NCBI RefSeq assembly: GCF_033558715.1
Contig: NZ_CP114606.1
Span: forward strand, 1,736,001-1,800,000
Direction: 5' to 3'
DNA: 64,000 nucleotides
Source: Acinetobacter sp. YWS30-1
GTDB taxonomy: Bacteria; Pseudomonadota; Gammaproteobacteria; Pseudomonadales; Moraxellaceae
The position numbers and the translations under genes were made by a program. Positions 9,601-17,427 of this stretch are shown here, piece by piece (position 1 is the stretch's first letter; each line of letters opens with the position of its first letter). The notes beneath the pieces were generated by a model. The model was not told the DNA's origin and did not search any database. It worked only from the letters and a program-made list of their open reading frames with translations.

Positions 9601-11162
9601 TTACCTGTTAGACTGCCGGCCTGTCCATTTCCACTATATTTAAAACTTGGAACATTCAGGATGTTATTTTTCAGGTTCAATTGTGCCTGATACATTCCTG
9701 TCGGCAACAGCCCTTCTTCATGCTGAGCAACCTGGGTAGCGACATGAATATTTTGCTGGCCTTCGACCAGTACCAGATCAACATCGCCTGATTCACTTTT
9801 TAACCAGCCGATATAAGGCACAGCACGGTCAATATTTTTCCAGGCTACATCCAGTAACATCGGTTGAGCTTTATTGTCATTAACCGGCTTCTGATCCAGC
9901 TTGATATTCCAGGTTTCATAGCGGTCAAAATCAACCAGTCCTGTTAGATGCAGGCCATTTTCCAGGTTACCAGTAGAGGCAATATTGCCATCTAGACTCG
10001 GTGGCAGAAAGTCCTGCACCACCTGTGGAATTCGCCGATGTTTCGGATCAATCCCATTCATGCGACCTGTCAGATCCCAATCCACCCGATCAGCCCAGCC
10101 TACAGTACCCGCCAGGCTTACCGAGCCTTTCATCAGCTGACCATTTAAATCAGTAATATTGAGCTGATTGACCAGATCGGTATACATCACTGCGGTATAT
10201 TGCCCATTCGGGATATTTTCACCTTCAATATCGGTGCGGACATTCAAATCCAGGCGCTTGGTATTCCCATTAAACTCAGCCACACCATCTTTCGTAAACA
10301 GTTTTTGCTCTGTCAGGATTGGCCAGTGATATTGTTTAAACTGGAGTTCACCACGCATAGGTACATTAGGACGCATCGGGTGCAGAACCGCCCAGCCTGT
10401 CAGCAAATCTGGAGTGTTGGTCGCGACCCCGGCCTGAATGGTATCCAGTGTACCTCTAGCACGTACTTGAATATCATGAATATTCAGGCTTTCTCTGAGT
10501 GAAGGCAGATTTAAAATACCACGTGCATCTAGTGGATACTTGCCTTCAAACTGCATTTTCCCAGTAGCTTCGCGTACTGACAGATAGCCCATATCCATGC
10601 GGGAATCTTCGAAATTCAGCTCGGTACCTGACCATAATGCTTCATTCAGTTCGATATTATAAAAATCAACTGCATTAGTCTGGGTTTTAATCACCAAGTG
10701 ATCGAGAAGTAAATGATCAACCCGCAATACAAACGGTAAACGAATAGCATTGAACTTGAATGGCTCATCACTTGGCGGATTTTTATTAATAATCTGTAAA
10801 TTCAGTACATCTGCTTCAGTCAGATGAATTTCTTTTTTGATAATTGCTCGCCAACCCAGCTTGACATCAGCACGATCAATTTTGACATCGACCGGTTTCA
10901 GGGTAACCAGAACATTTTTCAGGATAATCCCGCGCCACAGATTTCCGCCTTCATATTCGTAATGGATGATTTCCTGGCGCTGCATCACCTGATCAAGCAG
11001 GAATTTACTACCTTTATCGGTAGAAAACAGGATCGCCAGTACAGACAGCAGAAAAATAAGAGAAAAAAGGACCGACAATAGAATACTTCTAAAGATACGG
11101 CGCTTTTTCGGCACAACTTCAGGTTGTTGCTCTTGTTCTGGCTGTGGTTGGTTTTCGACCAT
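6639..11162 (-). CDS. tamB: Translocation and assembly module subunit TamB
   Basis: TamB is a very long inner-membrane-anchored periplasmic protein of the AsmA-like/VPS13-like bridge class. With TamA it supports outer-membrane protein assembly, and it is implicated in phospholipid transport. At 1507 residues it has a cytosolic acidic/Pro-rich start, one transmembrane segment at about 26-47 (SILLSVLFSLIFLLSVLAIL), a long repetitive beta-strand body, and the conserved C-terminal TamB domain (about 1180-1507, ending in the aromatic YNWRF). The C-terminal part contains GLSSDVRVV, SISLGLGGTRAL-like and VTGYITPDLYIRYGVG motifs typical of the family. It begins 38 bases after tamA and is the second gene of that operon. 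Confidence 0.95.
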   Translation of the reverse strand: MVENQPQPEQEQQPEVVPKKRRIFRSILLSVLFSLIFLLSVLAILFSTDKGSKFLLDQVMQRQEIIHYEYEGGNLWRGIILKNVLVTLKPVDVKIDRADVKLGWRAIIKKEIHLTEADVLNLQIINKNPPSDEPFKFNAIRLPFVLRVDHLLLDHLVIKTQTNAVDFYNIELNEALWSGTELNFEDSRMDMGYLSVREATGKMQFEGKYPLDARGILNLPSLRESLNIHDIQVRARGTLDTIQAGVATNTPDLLTGWAVLHPMRPNVPMRGELQFKQYHWPILTEQKLFTKDGVAEFNGNTKRLDLNVRTDIEGENIPNGQYTAVMYTDLVNQLNITDLNGQLMKGSVSLAGTVGWADRVDWDLTGRMNGIDPKHRRIPQVVQDFLPPSLDGNIASTGNLENGLHLTGLVDFDRYETWNIKLDQKPVNDNKAQPMLLDVAWKNIDRAVPYIGWLKSESGDVDLVLVEGQQNIHVATQVAQHEEGLLPTGMYQAQLNLKNNILNVPSFKYSGNGQAGSLTGNARIELPEEKRQLRWSAVLNAQNLNTQTLAAASPIDRLNGRVKASGYARLNQQIINLSGVDLTGRLAAQNETVHLTGNSNIALLFHDEKAGGGFKSYAINYDGALSASQIKASQGLLKLRLSGTPDMLNIKELRHDGVAGKINANGQVNLANGIGWNVNASLVRFKPQYFNAKLKGELSGNLQTQGVWSDAVKRVQIQRLNLAGMLNNKPVRGKGNLAVLIDSKQRGFVPQQFEANNLFLSYASNQLQATGNAQNLQLKVNAPALYELYPGLRGRVQGYINMQAQPRLQATANLAVDNFTFKNLFSVDKIRVRGQLPTSQTTPTLLTATMDQLRSGNRQIVRGEVSLAGTRAAHVLQVQAENKLSKFFVQLAGGFNAQNNWLGQIQRGDFDSLRTHLVQRQNAAVIYNTAQSDLFVGAHCWMSQQSQLCFDQPIRVNKTRGSASFITRNLDLADFSAFLPEGIALTGKVNGYAKAAWAQGAKPKIDARLVTRNGVIGLSSDDPEYLGSTLKYDEVGLVAKSVAAGLQIRLDVKTPDIGTGYANVIIDPYRDNKPMRGEIAFNQVQLKVFKPFIQDVRNLDGTLSYAGKISGTLTDPLLEGEIRVKDGAISMISLPVNLTNVQLYSSVRQNTATINGAFNSGRGAGKLTGSVDWKGDPRVQLKLQGENLLIRQAPLITAVVTPDLTLDMYPFNKKLSLSGKVDVPRALISMPEASEPVVGLSSDVRVVREGDDQLAILKAARPWDIRADVAVSLGNQVIFQGFDSRIPLLGRVNLTQRGMESAMRANGAIGVSQRVKIEAYGQSLDLNRAIARFNGPLSNPTLDIDANKSIQGSTVGVRVTGTASSPAIQVYNDAGLSEQEALNALITGRINEGASGLSQAEGFRSDVNNTIAAAGISLGLGGTRALTNQIGRSFGLSGLALDAQGTGDDTQVSVTGYITPDLYIRYGVGVFTPVNKLTLRYQMNQRLYLEASQSLERAIDLFYNWRF

Positions 11163-11200
11163 GATCTACCCAAATAACTATTTTTTAATTAATAAATGTT

Positions 11201-13957
11201 TTATAACTGCGAGCCAATAAAGAAATGCAAACGAATCGGATAATTGTCATCCGACAGTCCGGTCGCCACATCTAAACGAATTGGGCCAATCGGTGAAGCC
11301 CAACGAATCCCCAGCCCCGCACCATATTCTGTCGGATTACTAAAATCCTCATTATAGGCATTTCCGGCATCCGCAAATACTGCAGCGCGCCAGCCCTCCC
11401 TGAACTGATAATTATACTCCAGTGAAGCCACACCCAAAGCCTGTCCGCCCACTTTAAAGCCTTCAATTTCCGGAGAAAGACTTTTATAGTCGAAACCACG
11501 GATACTTTGATCACCGCCACTAAAATAGCGCAGGTTATAAGGTACTTTGGCAAAATCTTCAGTAAAGATATAACCCAGATCCGCACGTCCAACAAACTGG
11601 TGATCGGCATTTTCACCCAGTGAATAGATAAAACGCCAGCCTGCATTCACAATCGCCATATCGGCATCAGACAATAGAGCTTCACTGCCCAATTCGACTT
11701 TATAGGTTTGCTTAAAGCCCTTGGTCGGGTTCACGCGGCGATCACTATCAGTACGGGAAACTTCATACCCCACCAGTAAAGACTGCTGTTCATCTTCAGT
11801 ATTAAATCTGAATGCTTCCGGAATCTGGCTAAAATCAACCGAACCATCCTGCGTCAGACGATCCAGACGGTAACGTAGACCGTAGGTTTGTTGCCAATTA
11901 GCACGCGGATTTTTAATAATCCGGTCAGCACCAAGTACCGCGGATTCAATTAACAGGCCATCACCTTGGGCCACACCATCACGTTCTTCACGCTCATAAC
12001 CACCTACGATACTGATATAGTCATTAAGTGGATGGTTGTATGGAATATTATAACGACCATCAATTGACTGACGGATTTGTGACAATTCAAGGTTGGCATC
12101 AAATGAGTGACCACGCTTGTTTACGATCGCGCGGCGATATTGTCCACGCAGGCGTGTTCCGGTATCCGTACCATAACCCAGACCGACTTCAGCACTGTTA
12201 AGACGGTCTGCATTCAGTGTCACGATCACCGGAATTTTTTTCTCTTCACGAGCCTGAGCCTTTAAACGCTCTTCTTCGTCTTCTTTAGTCTGCTGCTGAA
12301 CCCGCAAGGTTCTTAAGTTTGGATTCTCTGCATCACGACTACCAGCGAACTGATCTTCATCTACCACATCCTGGGTAACTTCCTGATCGGATGCCGGTGC
12401 AGCTTTCTTGGCCACACCTATTTCATCTTCTGAAAACTTCTGTTCTTCTATCAGACTCTGAATATCCGGTGCCAGTTCCAGCTCTCGATCAATAGGATCA
12501 GGACGAATCGCATCCACCAGCGTATAGTTAAAATAACGTGAGTTCGTCAGGTTGTTGGCCAGGCTATTTACACGCCAGAAGGTGTAATCAGCACCATCTT
12601 CCCAAGTAACCAGACTTTCCAGTACATCACGATTTAGCGGAAATTCTTTTTCAGGATCACTCATCCTGAACTCTACATTACCCAGTTTATAACGCTCACC
12701 TGTTTCAAAGCGCAGGTTCACATCGGCTGTATTTTCGGGTTGGGCAATGCGCACATCATGCAAGCGCCAGTACGCATCAAAATAACCATTATTGCTGGCT
12801 GCGGTATTAATCCGGTCTTTGGTTTTTTCATAATCCCCATGGTTAAAGATATCACCTTCTTCCTGTTCCGGTAGAAGACTAATAACCTGGAACTGCGGCT
12901 GTTCACCACCTGGGCCACTAAACTCAATATTATGGGTATTGATAATGACCGGCTCATTCGGAGTCACATAGACTCTAACCCGACTGTCAGATAATTTTTC
13001 AAATCTGAACTGGGCATTGTAATAACCTACAGCTTGGGCAGCCTGATTGGACAGATTACGGAGTTGCGGTAATGCAGATGAAAAATCTTCAAAGGATTCC
13101 TGGGTAAAGCTGGAAAGTTTAGCTTTTACATTATTTCTGAGATTCGTATAACCTTCTGACTGGGCTTTACGATTCAATCCGCCATTGCTTTGCGCAGTGC
13201 CATTTCCATTCACAATGACCACATCTGCACTGATCCGAGGCAAACTGGCGGTCATAATCTGGCGAGGTGGACGGATTTTATAAAACAGTCGTTTGAAAAT
13301 ATTCGGACGTTTGTCATTTTCAGGCGTTGTTGGTGCAGGCAATTCGGATAAGGTCGCACCCGACTCATTTCTTTGCACGATGATCTGACTATCGGCCTGA
13401 ATGGACTGCATAAGCTGATCAACATTCACAGGTGCCTGATTGATTTCAACCAGTTCCTGCTGACTCATGTCATTGACTACGGTTTCAGTTTGCGCTGATT
13501 GGCGATAGGCTTGCGCTTCGCGTTTCGCTTCTTCTGCGACCTTATAAATCTCATTGGCCATGCTCTGGTCAATCGTTTGCACCGGCAGGCTTTCTAAATC
13601 ATCAAACTCAATTGGCTGAAATTCACCCAGAGACGTTCCCATATTCTGCTGCTCTTGCAGCATTTGCATACTATCTACGGTCGAAGTTTGAGGTTCTAAG
13701 GCTTCTTCAACTTTTTCTGTCGCTTCAGCTTCGGTCGTAGCTACCCCTTGTCGAACGGCTTCCTGGGATAACTCTTCGATCATTTCTGCCTGAGAGAGTG
13801 CTACCGGAGTTTCCGTCTGCTCGGTCTGTGCCATGCCCTGATGCGATAACATCATGAAAAATATACTCATACATAGCCTGGCTCGGCCATGATATGGTAC
13901 GAGAGACCCCATACTACGATTCAGCATCGTTTGTTTAAATTTTCTCTTTGCGGGCAT
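11201..13957 (-). CDS. tamA: Outer-membrane assembly factor TamA (Omp85 family), extended form
   Basis: This is an Omp85/BamA-superfamily outer-membrane protein and the partner of TamB. At 918 residues it is much longer than E. coli TamA (about 577). A signal peptide ends near A43 (GMA|QT). Residues about 44-235 are a Gln/Glu-rich low-complexity extension. POTRA-like segments follow at about 240-485, then a highly charged insertion (about 486-570) separates the last POTRA from the 16-strand barrel. The barrel holds the family motifs VRGF-like SIRGFDYKSLSPE and GAGLGIRWASPIGPIRLDVA, and ends FFIGSQL. The start ATG at 13957 has a modest GAG ribosome binding site. It is first in the tamA-tamB operon, divergent from the MFS gene. 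Confidence 0.92.
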   Translation of the reverse strand: MPAKRKFKQTMLNRSMGSLVPYHGRARLCMSIFFMMLSHQGMAQTEQTETPVALSQAEMIEELSQEAVRQGVATTEAEATEKVEEALEPQTSTVDSMQMLQEQQNMGTSLGEFQPIEFDDLESLPVQTIDQSMANEIYKVAEEAKREAQAYRQSAQTETVVNDMSQQELVEINQAPVNVDQLMQSIQADSQIIVQRNESGATLSELPAPTTPENDKRPNIFKRLFYKIRPPRQIMTASLPRISADVVIVNGNGTAQSNGGLNRKAQSEGYTNLRNNVKAKLSSFTQESFEDFSSALPQLRNLSNQAAQAVGYYNAQFRFEKLSDSRVRVYVTPNEPVIINTHNIEFSGPGGEQPQFQVISLLPEQEEGDIFNHGDYEKTKDRINTAASNNGYFDAYWRLHDVRIAQPENTADVNLRFETGERYKLGNVEFRMSDPEKEFPLNRDVLESLVTWEDGADYTFWRVNSLANNLTNSRYFNYTLVDAIRPDPIDRELELAPDIQSLIEEQKFSEDEIGVAKKAAPASDQEVTQDVVDEDQFAGSRDAENPNLRTLRVQQQTKEDEEERLKAQAREEKKIPVIVTLNADRLNSAEVGLGYGTDTGTRLRGQYRRAIVNKRGHSFDANLELSQIRQSIDGRYNIPYNHPLNDYISIVGGYEREERDGVAQGDGLLIESAVLGADRIIKNPRANWQQTYGLRYRLDRLTQDGSVDFSQIPEAFRFNTEDEQQSLLVGYEVSRTDSDRRVNPTKGFKQTYKVELGSEALLSDADMAIVNAGWRFIYSLGENADHQFVGRADLGYIFTEDFAKVPYNLRYFSGGDQSIRGFDYKSLSPEIEGFKVGGQALGVASLEYNYQFREGWRAAVFADAGNAYNEDFSNPTEYGAGLGIRWASPIGPIRLDVATGLSDDNYPIRLHFFIGSQL

Positions 13958-14131
13958 AGCAAACTCTAAACGAATACATTCTTTAATTGATTATTTGACC
14001 GAAAAAGATAAGCTAAAGAACTTAAATTATTGGGTTTTGCCTTTACATGGACGAAAGTATCTTACATGATTTTTCTCAATGTTTACGTATATCTCACATT
14101 TCTTAATAAATCTTAATGTAGCACGTCTTAT

Positions 14132-15451
14132 ATGAACAACAATGAACATTTGTTAGCGAGCCGCCGCTTTTTACCCATGTTCCTGACCCAGTTTTTTGGT
14201 GCACTGAATGATAATGTTTTTAAACAGGCATTATTACTGGTGATTACCTATGGCTGGATTCAGCAACAATCAGCCAGTATTAGCACCTTAAATAACCTTG
14301 CTGCACTATTGTTCATTTTGCCTTATTTTATTTTCTCTGCGACGGCAGGCCAGATTGCAGATAAATATGAACGTTCCCAGCTGATTCGCTATTTAAAGAT
14401 TTTTGAAATTGTGATCATGATTCTGGGCACCATTGGCTTCCTGCTCGGTCATTTATGGATTCTTCTGTTTGCCCTGTTTTTAATGGGCACTCAATCCACT
14501 TTTTTCGGCCCGATTAAATATGCCATTTTGCCTGAAGTATTAAAACCGGATGAATTGATGTCAGGTAATGCACTATTCCAGTCAGGCACTTCATTAGCAA
14601 TTTTATTCGGTATGATTCTGGGTGGTGCAGTCATTGCTGCTTCTACAGGCAATCTGATCTGGATCAGCCTGACGGTGTTAAGTATTGCCGTGGTTGGCTA
14701 TCTCTCCAGTCGTTATATTCTGAAGCAGAGTATTCCAGCACCCGAAATCAATATTGACTGGAACTTTTTCCGGACCAGCTTTCAGACCATTAAATATGCT
14801 AAAAGTTTACCGCTGGTTTTTTTAATTCTGCTGGGTAACTCCTGGTACTGGTTTTATGGTGCGACTTATTTGACCCAGATTCCACAGCTTACTTTACAAA
14901 ACCTGCATGCTTCTGAAAATGTCGCCAGTCTGCTTTTAACTTTTTTCTCTGTCGGAATCGGCTTAGGTTCTTATTTATGCCGTAGATTAGGCGGTACTGA
15001 GGTCAATATCAAAATGGTGCCGATTGGCGCCATTGGCCTTGTAGTCTTTGCCTTATATCTAGCCGCAAGTCTTGCCTTTGTACCGGAACGTACCGGTGCG
15101 TTACTTGGCCTAGCAGATGTATTCCAGCAAGGCTGGAGCTATTATCATGTGATGTTGGCGGTAACTTTACTGGGCATCAGTGGCGGTTTTTATATCGTGC
15201 CGCTGTATGCCATGATGCAAGCGCATTCTCCCCGCTCACATCGTGCACGTGTGGTTGCAGCAAATAACATCCTAAATGCCGTTTTCATGGTATCTTCTGC
15301 TATATTCTCGATTATTATTTTAAGCATTTTAGAGTTTGATCTTAAAATACTTTTCTGTATTACTGCAGTGTTGAGTGGTCTATTTACCTTATGGCTGCTC
15401 TATAGATTGAAACCGATGATCAAAACCGCAAAAGCCCCTTTGGAGGATTAA
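14132..15451 (+). CDS. MFS transporter, LplT-like (lysophospholipid transporter family)
   Basis: This is a 439-residue integral membrane protein with about 12 hydrophobic segments. The N-terminal motif FLTQFFGALNDNVFKQAL, the loop ADKYERSQLIR and the motif FFGPIKYAILPE are characteristic of the LplT / acyl-ACP-synthetase-associated MFS branch, which flips lysophospholipids across the inner membrane in E. coli. In many bacteria this module is fused to an acyltransferase; here it stands alone. Substrate assignment is by family only. It is followed after 3 bases by coq7, so the two are co-transcribed. The ribosome binding site is weak. Confidence 0.85.
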   Translation: MNNNEHLLASRRFLPMFLTQFFGALNDNVFKQALLLVITYGWIQQQSASISTLNNLAALLFILPYFIFSATAGQIADKYERSQLIRYLKIFEIVIMILGTIGFLLGHLWILLFALFLMGTQSTFFGPIKYAILPEVLKPDELMSGNALFQSGTSLAILFGMILGGAVIAASTGNLIWISLTVLSIAVVGYLSSRYILKQSIPAPEINIDWNFFRTSFQTIKYAKSLPLVFLILLGNSWYWFYGATYLTQIPQLTLQNLHASENVASLLLTFFSVGIGLGSYLCRRLGGTEVNIKMVPIGAIGLVVFALYLAASLAFVPERTGALLGLADVFQQGWSYYHVMLAVTLLGISGGFYIVPLYAMMQAHSPRSHRARVVAANNILNAVFMVSSAIFSIIILSILEFDLKILFCITAVLSGLFTLWLLYRLKPMIKTAKAPLED

Positions 15452-15454
15452 TTC

Positions 15455-16090
15455 ATGCGTCAATATACAGGTGTCGATAAGCTTATTCATTCTTTTGACC
15501 AGGCATTACGCAGTCTTGTTCCAGGAACAACTTCCTCACAACGGGAAAATCCAGCAAAACCGGTTGAAACCCAGCTTACCGTGAGTGATGCCCGTCATGT
15601 GGCTGGTTTAATGCGTGTGAATCATAGTGGTGAGGTTTGTGCCCAAGCGCTTTATCATGGACAGGCATTAACAGCGAAATTACCAAATGTACGTCGGGAA
15701 ATGGAACAGGCAGCAATTGAGGAACAGGATCATCTGGCCTGGTGTGAAGACCGTTTACAAGAACTGGATAGCCATACCAGTTTACTTAATCCGGTCTGGT
15801 ACGGCCTTTCCTTTGGGATGGGTGCAATTGCCGGCATTGCGGGGGACAAATACAGTCTGGGTTTTGTTGCAGAAACCGAACGCCAAGTGAGTATGCATTT
15901 ACAGCATCATATTAATCAACTGCCCGCACAAGATGAACGCTCACGTCGCATTCTGGAACAGATGAATGAAGATGAATTGCATCACCGTGATACAGCTTTG
16001 GCTGCAGGCGGCGTAGATTTACCCCTTCCAGTCAAGATTGCTATGACCGGTATTTCCAAGTTAATGACTAAAACCAGTTATTATATTTAA
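15455..16090 (+). CDS. coq7: 2-polyprenyl-3-methyl-6-methoxy-1,4-benzoquinone monooxygenase (Coq7)
   Basis: This is the di-iron membrane-associated hydroxylase of ubiquinone biosynthesis that converts demethoxyubiquinol to its 5-hydroxy form. It replaces the flavoprotein UbiF. Candidate di-iron ligands are visible as E60, the E90-x-x-H93 motif, E140 or E142, and E174-x-x-H177. A hydrophobic hairpin (about 116-135, WYGLSFGMGAIAGIAG) should dip into the membrane. Length (211) is normal for bacterial Coq7. GGAGG lies 7 bases before the ATG. It belongs with the MFS gene in a two-gene operon ended by a clear terminator. Confidence 0.95.
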   Translation: MRQYTGVDKLIHSFDQALRSLVPGTTSSQRENPAKPVETQLTVSDARHVAGLMRVNHSGEVCAQALYHGQALTAKLPNVRREMEQAAIEEQDHLAWCEDRLQELDSHTSLLNPVWYGLSFGMGAIAGIAGDKYSLGFVAETERQVSMHLQHHINQLPAQDERSRRILEQMNEDELHHRDTALAAGGVDLPLPVKIAMTGISKLMTKTSYYI

Positions 16091-16100
16091 GTATCAAATG

Positions 16101-16127
16101 AAGCCCTTTTTTTGAGGGCTTTTTTTA
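16101..16127 (+). terminator. Terminator after coq7
   Basis: An AAGCCCT / AGGGCTT stem with a T-rich loop is followed by a T-run, 10 bases past the coq7 stop. Confidence 0.8.
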
Positions 16128-16368
16128 TTCTCATGAATTCTTAAACAAGATGACTCATTGATTTTTTTGAGTGCAGATCAATCAATTTAACCATCTATCC
16201 AACAGAATATCGGTTCACATTTTAATCAAACTCTATTCTTTTATTCAGCTGTTATAATCGAACCGGTTTCATCTCGTATTTATTAAAATTCTAGAACGAT
16301 TGAGACAGGTATAACTATTAAATAGCTATGACCTATTTATCAAAAAAATAATGCTTTGAAGGTGACGT

Positions 16369-16446
16369 ATGGAAACAGGTATTATTCTTGGCATTCTATT
16401 CGCAATTATTGTGTTGTTAGTTATTTTTTATAAAAAGAAAAAGTAA
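16369..16446 (+). CDS. 25-residue single-pass membrane peptide
   Basis: A very short ORF encodes METGIIL...FYKKKKK-like sequence: an N-terminal Met-Glu-Thr, about 18 consecutive hydrophobic residues (positions 4-21), then Tyr and a Lys tail (four lysines). The layout is that of a small N-out/C-in transmembrane protein obeying the positive-inside rule. The ribosome binding site is strong (GAAGGTGA, 5-10 bases before the ATG). It sits alone between coq7 and the convergent folK-like gene, with no obvious terminator. Function is unknown. Small membrane proteins of this type often modulate larger transporters or regulators, but nothing here names a partner. Confidence 0.6.
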   Translation: METGIILGILFAIIVLLVIFYKKKK

Positions 16447-16523
16447 ATAACAGTTTTTTGGCAAATACAGATCCCCTACTTAGATAAAACTGAAAAATTC
16501 ATTAGATTAATTTCAGATACAGA

Positions 16524-16958
16524 TTAAATTTTGACTTGTGGATATTGAAGACGGCGATCATATCCAAATGCAGGATGAGACCAGATGTCATGCATCGGGA
16601 TTTTTACGTCTAGTGCAAGCGGTAATTTTTTGGGATTAAATTCCATCTGGCTTAAATCATTTCCCCATGCAATCAGGTCGACATCCAGGCTGATCTGATG
16701 CGATGGTCGCACCCGCCCTGAATCCGTTTCCATTTGCTTTAATAAATCTGTCATATCTTGAACAGAAACTTCACTGTATAGGAGGCAGGCCGCATTCCAG
16801 TAATCTGCTCCGATACTCTCCCGACATGGAATGAGGTAAATTGGAGAAAACCGGACTTCCCCCAACTCACTGATCCGTTGCTGGGCAGCCTGAAAATGTT
16901 GCTGTGGATGACAATTACTCGCCAGTGCTAGGGCGAATATCGTTGCGGTGGCGTTCAA
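16524..16958 (-). CDS. folK: FolK-like 6-hydroxymethyl-dihydropterin pyrophosphokinase (HPPK), divergent
   Basis: HPPK transfers pyrophosphate from ATP to 6-hydroxymethyl-dihydropterin in folate synthesis. This 144-residue protein keeps the C-terminal signature with two Mg-binding aspartates (RPSHQISLDVDLIAWG). The usual N-terminal GSNLGD motif is degraded to ASNCHP, and the protein is slightly short (E. coli 159). It may therefore be a divergent paralogue rather than the main HPPK. The start is TTG, supported by AGGGA about 7 bases upstream, and lies inside folB (44-base overlap). It forms an operon with folB. Confidence 0.8.
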   Translation of the reverse strand: MNATATIFALALASNCHPQQHFQAAQQRISELGEVRFSPIYLIPCRESIGADYWNAACLLYSEVSVQDMTDLLKQMETDSGRVRPSHQISLDVDLIAWGNDLSQMEFNPKKLPLALDVKIPMHDIWSHPAFGYDRRLQYPQVKI

Positions 16959-17295
16959 GACGTATCCCTACAGAATTGGCTTGCGCGATAATGGCAGGCT
17001 TACGGATCGTAATCATAATCGATTCTACACTTTCAAAGGTAGCAAAAAGCGCGTCTAGCACCAGTTTTGCTGCATGTTCGATCAATTTTGGCTGAGCTTC
17101 CTGAATCACCCGCGCTGAAATCTCGCAGATTTCGGCATAATTCAAAGTATCTTCCAGTTCATCTGACTGTGCCGCTTGTTCTAAGTTGGTACGAATGTTT
17201 AGATCCAGCATTAAAGGCTGAATGATTTGACGCTCCCAATTAAAGCAGCCGACTACTGTATCGACCTTTAAGCCTTCAATAATAATTGCGTCCAT
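16915..17295 (-). CDS. folB: Dihydroneopterin aldolase
   Basis: FolB cleaves 7,8-dihydroneopterin to 6-hydroxymethyl-dihydropterin and glycolaldehyde, directly supplying the substrate of FolK. The 126-residue protein shows the family features: WERQ with E21, the TLNYAEI stretch with Y53, and the Lys-Pro pair K99-P100 (ITIRKP), K99 being the expected catalytic lysine. It forms octamers in other bacteria. Its 3' end overlaps the downstream folK-like gene by 44 bases, so translational coupling of consecutive folate steps is likely. Confidence 0.92.
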   Translation of the reverse strand: MDAIIIEGLKVDTVVGCFNWERQIIQPLMLDLNIRTNLEQAAQSDELEDTLNYAEICEISARVIQEAQPKLIEHAAKLVLDALFATFESVESIMITIRKPAIIAQANSVGIRLERHRNDIRPSTGE

Positions 17296-17323
17296 TTTAA
17301 AACTCGGAATTTAATATTTACCA

Positions 17324-17427
17324 ATAATCTCCCTAAATCCCTCTTTAATACAGAGGGACTTTCATCACTTCTATTTATTTTGTAATGAAAGCCTCCCTTT
17401 CTTAAAGGGAGGACGGGAGGGATTAAA
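17324..17427. repeat. Palindromic intergenic repeat / double-hairpin element
   Basis: About 100 bases between folB and the AarF-type gene consist of nested inverted repeats. One is a CCCTCTTT...AGAGGG hairpin (about 17339-17356). Another is a strong CCTCCCTTT/AAAGGGAGG hairpin (17392-17412). Outer arms TCCCTAAATCCCTC and GGGAGGGATT and a middle ACTTTCAT/ATGAAAG pair complete the fold. The layout is that of a REP-like or MITE-like mobile repeat. The second hairpin also lies just past the stop of the minus-strand gene at 17428 and could serve as its terminator. No second copy was noticed in this window. Confidence 0.55.
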
